From an uncultured Planctomycetaceae bacterium (lineage in GTDB: Bacteria; Planctomycetota; Planctomycetia; Pirellulales; UBA1268): DNA of 13,553 bases. The translations under genes were made by a program, and so were the position numbers. Below the pieces are notes generated by a model. The model saw only the letters and a list, made by a program, of their open reading frames with translations. It had not been told where the DNA came from and searched no databases. The stretch covers positions 1 through 13,553 of the forward strand of contig CALAZQ010000528.1 in NCBI GenBank assembly GCA_937926325.1, read 5' to 3'. Every line of letters starts with the position of its first letter. Position 1 is the stretch's first letter. Positions 1-5,374 of the stretch are shown here, piece after piece.

Positions 1-188
1 GGGGCATAGCTGTCTTTCTTCTGCCAGAGGGCCAGGCAGACCTGTTGCAGCAGGTCGTCGACGTCATCCTCGTGCGGCAGCAGCGTCAGCAGAAAGGTGT
101 GGAGGTTCCGCTGGTGAATCAGCAGCATCTCCACCAAGTCCCCGCGATCGGGCAGCGGTTGGCCGGGTTGAGGAGTCGATGCAGCCAT
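1..188 (-). CDS. ECF-type RNA polymerase sigma factor, N-terminal part (cut by window edge)
   Basis: The first 62 codons of a gene running off the left edge. The translation starts MAASTPQPGQPLPDRG and continues with HQRNLHTFLLTLLPHEDDVDDLLQQVCLALWQKKDSYAP (given in pieces: HQRNLHTFLLTL, then LPHEDDVDDLLQQV, then CLALWQKKDSYAP). This matches sigma-70 region 2.1/2.2: an early aromatic-rich helix, an acidic D-D-V-D-D-L turn and the typical QxVxLxLW core-binding helix. It resembles the Rhodopirellula/Verrucomicrobium ECF sub-family. Such proteins bind core RNA polymerase and direct it to a small regulon. The ATG at 188-186 is preceded by a weak GGTGA with about 6 nt spacing. Region 4 and any partner anti-sigma gene lie outside the window, so the sub-group cannot be fixed. 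Family assignment is fairly sure; the target genes are unknown. Confidence 0.8.
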   Translation of the reverse strand, partial: MAASTPQPGQPLPDRGDLVEMLLIHQRNLHTFLLTLLPHEDDVDDLLQQVCLALWQKKDSYA

Positions 189-315
189 CAAAATTCACCA
201 ACGTGCTGCTGCTGGGCAGCCGCTCCACCACGCGAAAAACAGACGAGACAGCCCCGAGATGCGATCGCAGCAGCAACTCGCCACCCCGGTGTAGAAGTAG
301 AGTTACGCTGATTCA

Positions 316-334
316 GAAAAACTAACGGTTTTTC
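316..334 (-). terminator. AT-rich hairpin downstream of gluconokinase (possible terminator)
   Basis: GAAAAAC (316-322) and GTTTTTC (328-334) form a perfect 7-bp stem around a 5-nt loop. It lies about 76 nt past the gluconokinase stop in the direction of transcription and upstream of the sigma factor gene. On the minus strand the 3' arm itself carries the T-run. The stem is weak because it is AT-rich, so this could equally be part of the sigma gene's control region. Nothing else recognisable was seen in 189-409. Confidence 0.3.
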
Positions 335-409
335 GGTTCATATTTTGTGCCACAGTCCTGCGGTGGCATCGCGGGCCGTCGAAGCTCTTGAGAATCCGCC
401 CCGACGTGC

Positions 410-913
410 TCAGTGACCAAGCGGCCGAACGGCGCCGGCGATTGCTGTGACGATCGCTTCGACCGGCTGGTCGATCGTGACCACCAGGGGCTGCTCGGCC
501 GCCGTCGGCTCTTCCAGGGTTGCCAGCTGACTGTCGAGCAGGCCGGCCGGCATGTAGTGGCCGGTGCGGGCGGCCAGCCGTTCGGCGAGCTGGTCGCGGG
601 TGCCCTGAAGATAGACCAGCCGAACATCGGGGCGATCGCCAACGAGTAGCTGCCGGTAGGCCCGCTTGAGGGCTGAGCAGCTGACCACGCCGCACTCGCC
701 TGCTGCCCGGCGGGCGTCGATCCAGGCCGCCACGGCCGCCAGCCAGGGCAGGCGGTCGGCATCGGTCAGCGGCGTGCCCCCGGCCATCTTGGCAACATTT
801 GCGGGTGGGTGCAGCGCGTCGCCCTCTTGGTAGGGCCAGCCCAACCGCTCGGCCAGCTGTTCGCCCACCGTCGTCTTTCCACAGCCCGAAACCCCCATCA
901 GCAGCATGATCAT
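410..913 (-). CDS. gntK: Gluconokinase (GntK family)
   Basis: A 167-aa P-loop kinase that phosphorylates D-gluconate with ATP to 6-phosphogluconate, feeding the pentose phosphate or Entner-Doudoroff routes; it acts in the cytoplasm. The Walker A motif GVSGCGKTT is at residues 8-16. It is followed by the family's substrate-site signature GDALHPPANVAKM (residues 31-43) and LTDADRLPWL (49-58), then the SCSALKRAYR helix (78-87) and the ERLAARTGHYMPAGLLDSQ lid region. Length is typical of the GntK family. The ATG at 913 is preceded by AAAGG with a 9-nt gap; a second ATG two codons later is possible. It starts 29 bp after the HEPN stop on the same strand, so it may be cotranscribed with that cassette, although functionally it fits a sugar-catabolic context. 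No gluconate transporter or 6-phosphogluconate enzyme is adjacent. Confidence 0.93.
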   Translation of the reverse strand: MIMLLMGVSGCGKTTVGEQLAERLGWPYQEGDALHPPANVAKMAGGTPLTDADRLPWLAAVAAWIDARRAAGECGVVSCSALKRAYRQLLVGDRPDVRLVYLQGTRDQLAERLAARTGHYMPAGLLDSQLATLEEPTAAEQPLVVTIDQPVEAIVTAIAGAVRPLGH

Positions 914-942
914 GGTGTGGAACCTTTGTGGGGTTTGCTTCC

Positions 943-1359
943 TCAGCCGTCTGTCAGGACCTGCGGGGCCACCGCTGCGACTGTCCGGCGGGCAATCTCG
1001 CGGGCCGAGATAGCGTCATCTTCAGTGTAAAAGCCGGAGGGCGTGAGATCCTCCGCGCCATAGAAAGCCAGCTCGCGGTCACGGCGAAGGGTTCGGGAGC
1101 CGGCGGCCAGGCTGTCGAGCTCGGGCTGTATCGCCTCGGGAAACCTCAGTCGCTCAGCTGCCAGCACTTCTGAGACATCATGAATTCGCGGCGGCTCAAT
1201 CCCCACCGCCCGCAGCAGTCCCTTCAGTGCCAGCTCCACGACCTCCTGCGACTCCCGCACGACATCGGCCCAGCTGGCGGCGGCGAACAGCGTATCGACC
1301 GCTGCCAGCCGAGCCCGCGCCCGGCGGACATAGTCAGCGGCCAGGTCAGGGCTGCGCAT
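943..1359 (-). CDS. HEPN-domain protein, presumed toxin of an MNT/HEPN pair
   Basis: A 138-aa all-helical protein of the HEPN family (PF05168-like). Recognisable features are the first helix DLAADYVRRARARL, the ESQEVVELALKGLLRAVGIE core helix, PPRIHDVSEVL, and a C-terminal YTEDDA-x-x-AREIARR helix. HEPN partners of MNT proteins are typically RNase toxins whose active site is RX4HXY. Here the equivalent stretch reads R-DREL-A-F-Y (R93, A98, Y100), so the arginine and tyrosine are kept but alanine replaces histidine. The tyrosine is the residue that MntA-type antitoxins AMPylate in the studied Shewanella HepT. Starts at 1371, 1365 and 1359 are all in frame. I chose 1359 because GAGG (1369-1366) lies 6 nt before it, while 1371 has no ribosome site. 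The gene overlaps the MNT gene by 14 bp, indicating translational coupling. RNase activity is doubtful without the histidine. Confidence 0.82.
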   Translation of the reverse strand: MRSPDLAADYVRRARARLAAVDTLFAAASWADVVRESQEVVELALKGLLRAVGIEPPRIHDVSEVLAAERLRFPEAIQPELDSLAAGSRTLRRDRELAFYGAEDLTPSGFYTEDDAISAREIARRTVAAVAPQVLTDG

Positions 1360-1951
1360 CAGCATCCTCATGCACCCAGTAGGGCTGGCCCTGGGCCTGC
1401 CGCCGGATCAGTTCGCCCGCGGCGATCCGGCTGCGAATCTCGATGAGCCTGCGTGACACAATGAGGTCGCGGTCGAAGAGCACGATTCCGCAGACACTCG
1501 CCTCGGCCCAGCTGCCCGATACCCGATCGCCGGCCGCCGGCAGATGGACAAAGTGTGGATCGACCCGCCGGCCCTCCCAGGCTGGCAGCACGTCCTCCCA
1601 CTGCCGGTAGAGCGACCGCGTGATGGCCACCTCGTCAGCGAGCACCACCAGCAGATCAATATCTGATTTGCTCGACAGCTCGCCGCGGGCAAACGACCCG
1701 TACGTGATGATCCCCAGCAGCTGGTTCGCCAGCCGCTCGCGGAGGGGCACCACGACATCACCGGCCGCAGCAAGCCCGCCGGCACCGGGGGCGGCAAGCG
1801 TTCGCCGGCACCACTCATTCAGCGAAGTGCCAGCAGCCACAGCCGCAGCTCGCAGCACGGCGTGCAGCTGCGAATCGAGCCTGAGCACGAAGGCTCCCGA
1901 GGCTGCCGCCTGCTTTGTCTGCCGCCGCCCAGAAGTGATACCGCTTTTCAT
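1346..1951 (-). CDS. Nucleotidyltransferase (MNT) with N-terminal RHH-like segment, presumed antitoxin
   Basis: A 201-aa protein with two parts. Residues about 19-52 (SGAFVLRLDSQLHAVLRAAA, then VAAGTSLNEWCRRTL) read like a ribbon-helix-helix DNA-binding unit of the HicB-C-terminal/Arc type: one beta strand, a helix, a turn, and a helix with SLNEW. Residues about 70-165 are a minimal nucleotidyltransferase. Its GSX10DXD signature is complete: G85-S86, ten residues, D97-I-D99; the third acidic residue is probably D131 in RRVDPHFV. MntA-type antitoxins use this site to AMPylate and silence a HEPN toxin. Its stop lies inside the HEPN gene. The ATG at 1951 is preferred: the reading frame is open back to 2191, but a start there would run into the divergent abiEi gene. 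An ATG at 2029 is the other option. A TATCAT box ends 6 nt before the ATG and no ribosome site is seen, fitting a leaderless message. Confidence 0.82.
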   Translation of the reverse strand: MKSGITSGRRQTKQAAASGAFVLRLDSQLHAVLRAAAVAAGTSLNEWCRRTLAAPGAGGLAAAGDVVVPLRERLANQLLGIITYGSFARGELSSKSDIDLLVVLADEVAITRSLYRQWEDVLPAWEGRRVDPHFVHLPAAGDRVSGSWAEASVCGIVLFDRDLIVSRRLIEIRSRIAAGELIRRQAQGQPYWVHEDADAQP

Positions 1952-1961
1952 GAATGCATGA
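1948..1961. promoter_or_regulatory. Short palindrome over the MNT start codon (possible operator)
   Basis: TCATG (1948-1952) and CATGA (1957-1961) form a perfect 5-bp inverted repeat with a 4-bp spacer. It spans the MNT start codon and overlaps the putative -10 box by 4 bp. This is where an autoregulating RHH-MNT protein would be expected to bind. The arms are short, so chance is a real alternative. Confidence 0.35.
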
Positions 1962-1987
1962 TACTGCCCGGTAGAAAGCCAATCCAA
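1958..1987 (-). promoter_or_regulatory. Putative promoter of the MNT-HEPN transcript
   Basis: On the minus strand, TTGGAT (1987-1982) and TATCAT (1963-1958) are separated by 18 bp. The -10 matches TATAAT at five of six positions; the -35 matches TTGACA only at TTG. The -10 ends exactly 6 nt before the ATG at 1951, so the expected transcription start falls on or next to the A of the start codon, giving a leaderless mRNA. Confidence 0.45.
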
Positions 1988-2045
1988 GGGATCAGCCGGG
2001 TACTCTCGCTGCCAGCGATCAGGTTGCATCCCAGGCTGATTCCGT

Positions 2046-2073
2046 TTGCAAAAAACATCAAAAATGATATCTT
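2046..2073 (+). promoter_or_regulatory. Putative promoter of the abiEi-abiEii transcript
   Basis: TTGCAA (2046-2051) and TATCTT (2068-2073) are spaced 16 bp apart, each matching its consensus at four of six positions. This lies in an A+T-rich island unlike the GC-rich surroundings. The -10 ends 6 nt before the abiEi ATG at 2080, the same geometry as the divergent MNT promoter. No Shine-Dalgarno sequence precedes the ATG. Confidence 0.5.
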
Positions 2074-2078
2074 TTGCA
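2047..2078. promoter_or_regulatory. 32-bp dyad over the abiEi promoter, candidate AbiEi operator
   Basis: Two nested inverted repeats share one centre (2062.5). The outer arms are TGCAAAA (2047-2053) and TTTTGCA (2072-2078); the inner arms are ATCA (2057-2060) and TGAT (2065-2068). In all, 12 of 16 opposed positions are complementary. The dyad covers nearly the whole putative -35, the spacer and the -10, and ends 1 bp before the abiEi ATG. AbiEi proteins are known to bind inverted repeats in their own promoters and repress them, so this is the natural candidate operator. Binding itself is inferred. Confidence 0.6.
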
Positions 2079-2079
2079 T

Positions 2080-2721
2080 ATGAAGTTTGCCGATATCGCC
2101 ACACTGGTCGGGGGAATGGGATGGTTCGACCTGCCACTGCTGGTGCAGGCCTTCCCAGATCGGCGACCTGCCATCCGCCTGCAGCTTTCACGGTGGATCA
2201 AACAGGGGAAAGTCATCGCCCTGCGACGGGGCATGTACACATTGTCGGATGAGACCCGCAAAGTCCGGCTCGATCCCGCAATCTTGGCCCAGCATCTCTG
2301 TCGACCATCCTATCTCAGCGGGGTCTGGGCTCTGGGCTTTCACGACATGATTCCTGAGCGAGTGGTGACGTTTACCAACGTGACAACGCGGCTGCCGACG
2401 CGGTTCGATAATGCCTATGGCGTCTACGAATACCGGCACATCAAGCAGGCGTACTTTTTCGGATACGAACAAGCGTCGTATGGCGACAGCACCATCCTCG
2501 TGGCCCGTCCTGAGAAGGCCCTCTTGGATCACTGGCACCTGTCGCCGGGAGAATGGACCACCGACCGGCTCGTGGAAATGCGGTATCAGCACTGGATGAA
2601 GGTGAATCACGATCGATTACGAGAGGCTGCGGAGCGATTCCACCGCCCCCGGCTCCAACGGGCCGCTGAACGCTGGGTGACACTCGCCGGGCTCAGCGAT
2701 GAGGGGACGGTGACGCTGTGA
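2080..2721 (+). CDS. abiEi: AbiEi-type antitoxin, winged-helix transcriptional regulator
   Basis: A 213-aa protein of the AbiEi (COG5340-like) family, antitoxin of the AbiE type IV toxin-antitoxin/abortive-infection system. AbiEi counters the toxic nucleotidyltransferase without stable binding and represses its own operon. Residues 1-58 form the winged helix: WFDLPLLVQAF, IRLQLSRWIKQGKVIAL, then the wing RRGMYTLSDE. The C-terminal antitoxin domain follows, with RPSYLSGVWALGFHDMIPE (residues 75-93), the strand VVTFTNVTTRLPTRF, YGVYEYRHI, and the hallmark ILVARPEKALLDHWHL (139-154). The start at 2080 is the only ATG before the fold begins; an upstream TTG at 2074 is possible but would sit inside the promoter dyad. 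There is no ribosome site, so a leaderless message is likely. Its last codons overlap the GTG start of the toxin gene in a GTGA tetranucleotide. Length is typical and there is no sign of decay. Confidence 0.9.
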   Translation: MKFADIATLVGGMGWFDLPLLVQAFPDRRPAIRLQLSRWIKQGKVIALRRGMYTLSDETRKVRLDPAILAQHLCRPSYLSGVWALGFHDMIPERVVTFTNVTTRLPTRFDNAYGVYEYRHIKQAYFFGYEQASYGDSTILVARPEKALLDHWHLSPGEWTTDRLVEMRYQHWMKVNHDRLREAAERFHRPRLQRAAERWVTLAGLSDEGTVTL

Positions 2722-3539
2722 AGGAGCAGGCACTCTCACTGGTCAGCCAGGCGGCGGATCGCGGCACCGCCTTCAATCTGCTGCGGGAATACCTCCAGGC
2801 CCTGGTGTTGCGGTCGCTCCATGAGTCGGAGGCATTTGGATCACTGGCCTTCGTGGGCGGAACGGCGCTACGGTTTCTGCACGGGTTACCCCGGTTTTCC
2901 GAAGACCTCGACTTTTCACTCATGTCCCCGCGGGGATATGACGGAAAGGCGTGGATGGCCAAAGTGAAGCGAGATCTCTCGCTGGCGGGCTTCTTGCCAG
3001 AGGTAACGTGGAACGATCGAAAGATTGTCCATACCGGCTGGCTTTGTCTGGGTGGGCTACTGCAAGAGGCCGGCCTGTCACCGCTGGCGGCGGAGAAGCT
3101 GGAGATCAAAGTAAAAGTAGACACTCGACCCCCGCAGGGCGGCCGCTGCGAACGCCGAATCGTCACCCGCCACCTTCCGTTCCTTCTTCAACACTATGAC
3201 CTTCCCTCGCTCATGGCCGGAAAGCTGCATGCCGTGATGACGCGTCGCTACGTCAAGGGCCGCGACTGGTATGACCTGGTGTGGTATCTGTCACAGCGTC
3301 CTCCGGTTGCTCCCAATTTGACGCTGCTCCAAAACGCCATGGCGCAGACACAGGGAGTGGCCGGCATGACCGCCCACCGCTGGCCAAACGCTCTGGCTGA
3401 CCAGCTTTTGGCGATCGATATGAAGGCCCTGCTGACCGACGTCGCCCCGTTCTTGGAACGACCGCAAGACGCGGCCTTGATCACCCGGGAGAATCTGCTG
3501 ACGCTGCTGGAGCAGACGCCGTTTGAGGGGAAAGGCTGA
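2718..3539 (+). CDS. abiEii: AbiEii-type nucleotidyltransferase toxin
   Basis: A 273-aa nucleotidyltransferase of the AbiEii/AbiGii family, toxin of the AbiE phage-defence/growth-arrest system. Studied members transfer nucleotides to tRNA acceptor ends and stop translation. The four expected motifs are visible: motif I, GGTALRFLHGLPRF then SEDLDF (G47, G48 ... D63, D65); motif II, EIKVKVDTR (K131, D135); motif III, LPSLMAGKLHAV with K169; and motif IV, KGRDWYDLVWYL with R182, D183 and D186. All predicted catalytic residues are present, so the toxin should be active. The GTG start shares four bases with the abiEi stop, which ties toxin translation to the antitoxin. A short helical C-terminal domain follows to residue 273. 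No further gene follows for 430 bp, so the operon is just these two genes. Confidence 0.92.
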   Translation: MKEQALSLVSQAADRGTAFNLLREYLQALVLRSLHESEAFGSLAFVGGTALRFLHGLPRFSEDLDFSLMSPRGYDGKAWMAKVKRDLSLAGFLPEVTWNDRKIVHTGWLCLGGLLQEAGLSPLAAEKLEIKVKVDTRPPQGGRCERRIVTRHLPFLLQHYDLPSLMAGKLHAVMTRRYVKGRDWYDLVWYLSQRPPVAPNLTLLQNAMAQTQGVAGMTAHRWPNALADQLLAIDMKALLTDVAPFLERPQDAALITRENLLTLLEQTPFEGKG

Positions 3540-3755
3540 GACAGAAGCGAAATGAGCCTCGGGATCGAATGCATGCCGAGCGGGCAAAGCAAATTGGCCG
3601 CCGGTATGGGGCTGTGTTCAGCTCGCGACGCTCGCTTCGATCAGGCCCATGCCGGATTTCCAGAAAGAATGTTGCACTAACAGTCTATCGCCACGAGACG
3701 GGTGATGGCCGCTGGCCTGGACGCTTGAGGCTGGCCGCGACCACGGCGATACCAG

Positions 3756-3783
3756 GCTTTCAGAGGTGCCCCACTCTGAAAGC
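3756..3783. terminator. 10-bp perfect hairpin, possible terminator or repeat element
   Basis: GCTTTCAGAG (3756-3765) pairs perfectly with CTCTGAAAGC (3774-3783) around the loop GTGCCCCA. It lies 217 bp past the abiEii stop and 188 bp past the XylR-like stop. No T-run follows on either strand, so it is not a classical intrinsic terminator. A dispersed palindromic repeat or a small structured RNA is equally possible. Confidence 0.4.
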
Positions 3784-3924
3784 GGATGCCAGGGCCATGA
3801 GGGGCAACCGCGTGGGCCATCTGCTGGTACGCTGATGGTATGAAAGAGCGTGAAGCGGACAATCTCGCCCTTGGCTGCTCACCAGTCAACGCCGCCTGCC
3901 CGTACTCGCCACGACATGCAGACC

Positions 3925-3958
3925 AGCTCAGGAGCTGCGCGAAGCCAGTTCCTGAGCT
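3925..3958 (-). terminator. 13-bp hairpin just downstream of the XylR-like gene
   Basis: AGCTCAGGAGCTG (3925-3937) pairs with CAGTTCCTGAGCT (3946-3958), 13 pairs including one G-T, with an 8-nt loop. It starts 12 nt after the regulator's stop in its direction of transcription, where a terminator is expected. The T-run is poor on both strands (three T at 3958-3960 on the plus strand), so termination or 3'-end protection is inferred from position and stem strength. Confidence 0.5.
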
Positions 3959-3970
3959 TTCAGGCAGAGC

Positions 3971-5152
3971 CTAGCTCCACGGCTGGCAGCGGCGGCGGTA
4001 GTCGGTTGGTGTCTCGTTGTAGGTGCGCTTAAAGATGTTGCAGAGTTGGGCGGCGTGAGCGAAGTGGCAGCGGGCGGCGACTGCCGCCAGCTTGAGGTCA
4101 GTCTCAGCCAGCAGTCGCTTGGCCGCCTGCAGCTTGGTGCGGGCAATCTCATCGTGAATCGATCGCCCCAGCAGCTTGGTGAACTGCCGGTCAAGCGACC
4201 GCCTGGGCAGATCGGTGGCAGTGGCCACCTCATCTGGAGTGAGGCCCGCACAGGCCTTGGCCCGGATCAGCCGCAGCCCGCGGCGGACGTCGGGGTCAGC
4301 GACCGCCAGCACGTCGGTGCTGCGGCGAACCGCCACCCCCAGCGGCGGCACAAACAGGCTGGTGTCGGGGACAGCCCGACCGGCCATCTTTTCCGCCAGC
4401 AGCCGGGCCGCCTCATAGCCGATGCACTCCAGGTTCTGGTTCACGCTGGAAAGCGCGGGCGCGGCCAAGTCACAGAGCACCTCGTCGTTGTCCACGCCAA
4501 TTACTGCCACGTCGTCAGGGCAGGCGAGGCCGAGTGATCGCACCGCATCCAGCACCTCGAGCGCCCGGACGTCATAGGCCGCCATGATGCCGACCGGCTT
4601 GGGCAGCGACTCAATCCAGCGGGCAATCGCTGGGACATCATCAGGCCGCATGCCGGTGCGGCGGGCCTGCGGCCGATCAAAAACTGCGGCCGTCACCCCA
4701 CGGGCCTCGGCATGGGCAGCAAAGGCCTGCTCCCGCAGCCGTGACCAGCGGGTGTCAACACCACAGAAGGCCAACTGCAGAAAGCCCTGTTCCAGCAGAT
4801 GGTCAGCGGCCAGCTGGGCGATGGCAGTCTCATCAGAGTGGACGCCGGGGGAGGGCACGTCGGCCTCCTCCCATCGGAGCGAGACCACCGGCAGGTCACT
4901 GCGTTGCCAAGCGGCCGGCATCTGCCTGCGCTGCAGCCGGGTGATGATGCCATCCCAGTCGGCGTTGACCATGTCGTCGGGGACAGGCTCGTTGAAGCCG
5001 CGTTCATCGGCAAAGACCCGCCAGGGTTCATGCTCCCGCTGCCAGCGGCTGATGCCCCGCAGCACCCCGCGGCCAAAGGCTTTGGATGTCTCAATCACCA
5101 GGGCCACTCGCTTAGGGACGGCCGCGACGGGAGTGACGCTGCTTGCGGCCAT
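3971..5152 (-). CDS. XylR-like transcriptional regulator (sugar-binding-protein-like domain plus AraC HTH)
   Basis: A 393-aa cytoplasmic regulator of the XylR architecture, about the length of E. coli XylR (around 390 aa). Residues about 14-280 form a LacI/periplasmic-binding-protein-like ligand domain that begins RVALVIETSKAFGRGVLRGI and contains LPVVSLRWEEADVPSPGVHSD (split here: LPVVSLRWEE, ADVPSPGVHSD), AAYDVRALEVLDAVRSLGL, PDDVAVIGVDNDEVLC and LSSVNQNLECIGYEAA. Residues about 285-388 are an AraC-type double HTH ending NIFKRTYNETPTDYRRR. Such proteins bind a sugar and activate or repress catabolic genes. The ATG at 5152 places the start just before the fold; the frame is open up to 5287 but adds no recognisable domain. 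The gene is divergent from the DUF1549/DUF1553 gene, which it may control. The ligand cannot be read from the sequence, so I leave the symbol blank. Confidence 0.9.
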   Translation of the reverse strand: MAASSVTPVAAVPKRVALVIETSKAFGRGVLRGISRWQREHEPWRVFADERGFNEPVPDDMVNADWDGIITRLQRRQMPAAWQRSDLPVVSLRWEEADVPSPGVHSDETAIAQLAADHLLEQGFLQLAFCGVDTRWSRLREQAFAAHAEARGVTAAVFDRPQARRTGMRPDDVPAIARWIESLPKPVGIMAAYDVRALEVLDAVRSLGLACPDDVAVIGVDNDEVLCDLAAPALSSVNQNLECIGYEAARLLAEKMAGRAVPDTSLFVPPLGVAVRRSTDVLAVADPDVRRGLRLIRAKACAGLTPDEVATATDLPRRSLDRQFTKLLGRSIHDEIARTKLQAAKRLLAETDLKLAAVAARCHFAHAAQLCNIFKRTYNETPTDYRRRCQPWS

Positions 5153-5310
5153 GCCAGACCCAAGAAAAAGAAAACAGGCGTTTCGCTGCGATCGGTTGTA
5201 CCACGCTGAGAATCCCACCACCGTGATAATGGAGCTGTTTTGAAGGGAAAACGGGGGGTAGTGACGGCTGGCTGCACGATTTGGCAACGCAAGTGGAGAC
5301 AGCGGTAATG

Positions 5311-5334
5311 TTCCGGCGGCCAGAACGGCCGAAA
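5311..5334. promoter_or_regulatory. Imperfect inverted repeat in the divergent regulator/DUF1549 spacer
   Basis: TTCCGGC (5311-5317) and GCCGAAA (5328-5334) are complementary at six of seven positions, with a 10-bp spacer that itself holds two GGCC. It sits 41 bp before the DUF1549 ATG in the 222-bp divergent spacer (5153-5374). It is a candidate site for the XylR-like regulator, but XylR-type sites are often direct repeats. I found no convincing -35/-10 pair for either gene. Confidence 0.25.
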
Positions 5335-5374
5335 ACAGGCCTAAGATAGAGTGTCGTTAGGCAGTGGTATCCCT

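Larger units (their letters stand above)
3540..3970. other. 431-bp gene-free spacer between abiEii and the XylR-like gene
   Basis: Both flanking genes end here. The open frames of 60-90 codons in it show no recognisable domain and no ribosome site. The composition is somewhat less GC-rich than the neighbours. The content I can support is two strong hairpins, at 3756-3783 and 3925-3958, described separately. The octamer GCTTTCAG occurs at 3756 and 3956, with its complement at 3776. I see no gene remnant, tRNA or transposon end. Confidence 0.6.

Noticed and set aside
1952..2191. Upstream extension of the MNT frame to an ATG at 2191 (80 extra residues)
   Set aside because: It would run through the abiEi promoter dyad and into abiEi coding sequence, has no recognisable domain, and the 1951 ATG has a good -10 box at fixed distance.
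3569..3889. Open frames on both strands in the abiEii/XylR-like spacer
   Set aside because: No ribosome sites, no recognisable domain, and they run through the hairpin at 3756-3783; long chance frames are expected at this GC content.
3756..3963. Three GCTTTCAG octamers as a CRISPR-like or transposon-end repeat
   Set aside because: Spacing is irregular (20 and about 180 bp), units are only 8 bp, and no cas gene, integrase or transposase is present.
4046..5243. Long plus-strand frames opposite the XylR-like gene (up to 219 codons)
   Set aside because: They are antisense to a clearly recognised gene and have low-complexity, arginine/serine/alanine-rich translations.
5153..5287. N-terminal extension of the XylR-like protein to an ATG at 5287
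   Set aside because: The 45 extra residues have no family counterpart and would occupy most of the divergent control region.
5351..5374. GTG start at 5351 for the DUF1549/DUF1553 gene
   Set aside because: It adds eight residues ahead of a normal signal peptide; the ATG at 5375 gives a standard N-terminus. It remains formally possible.
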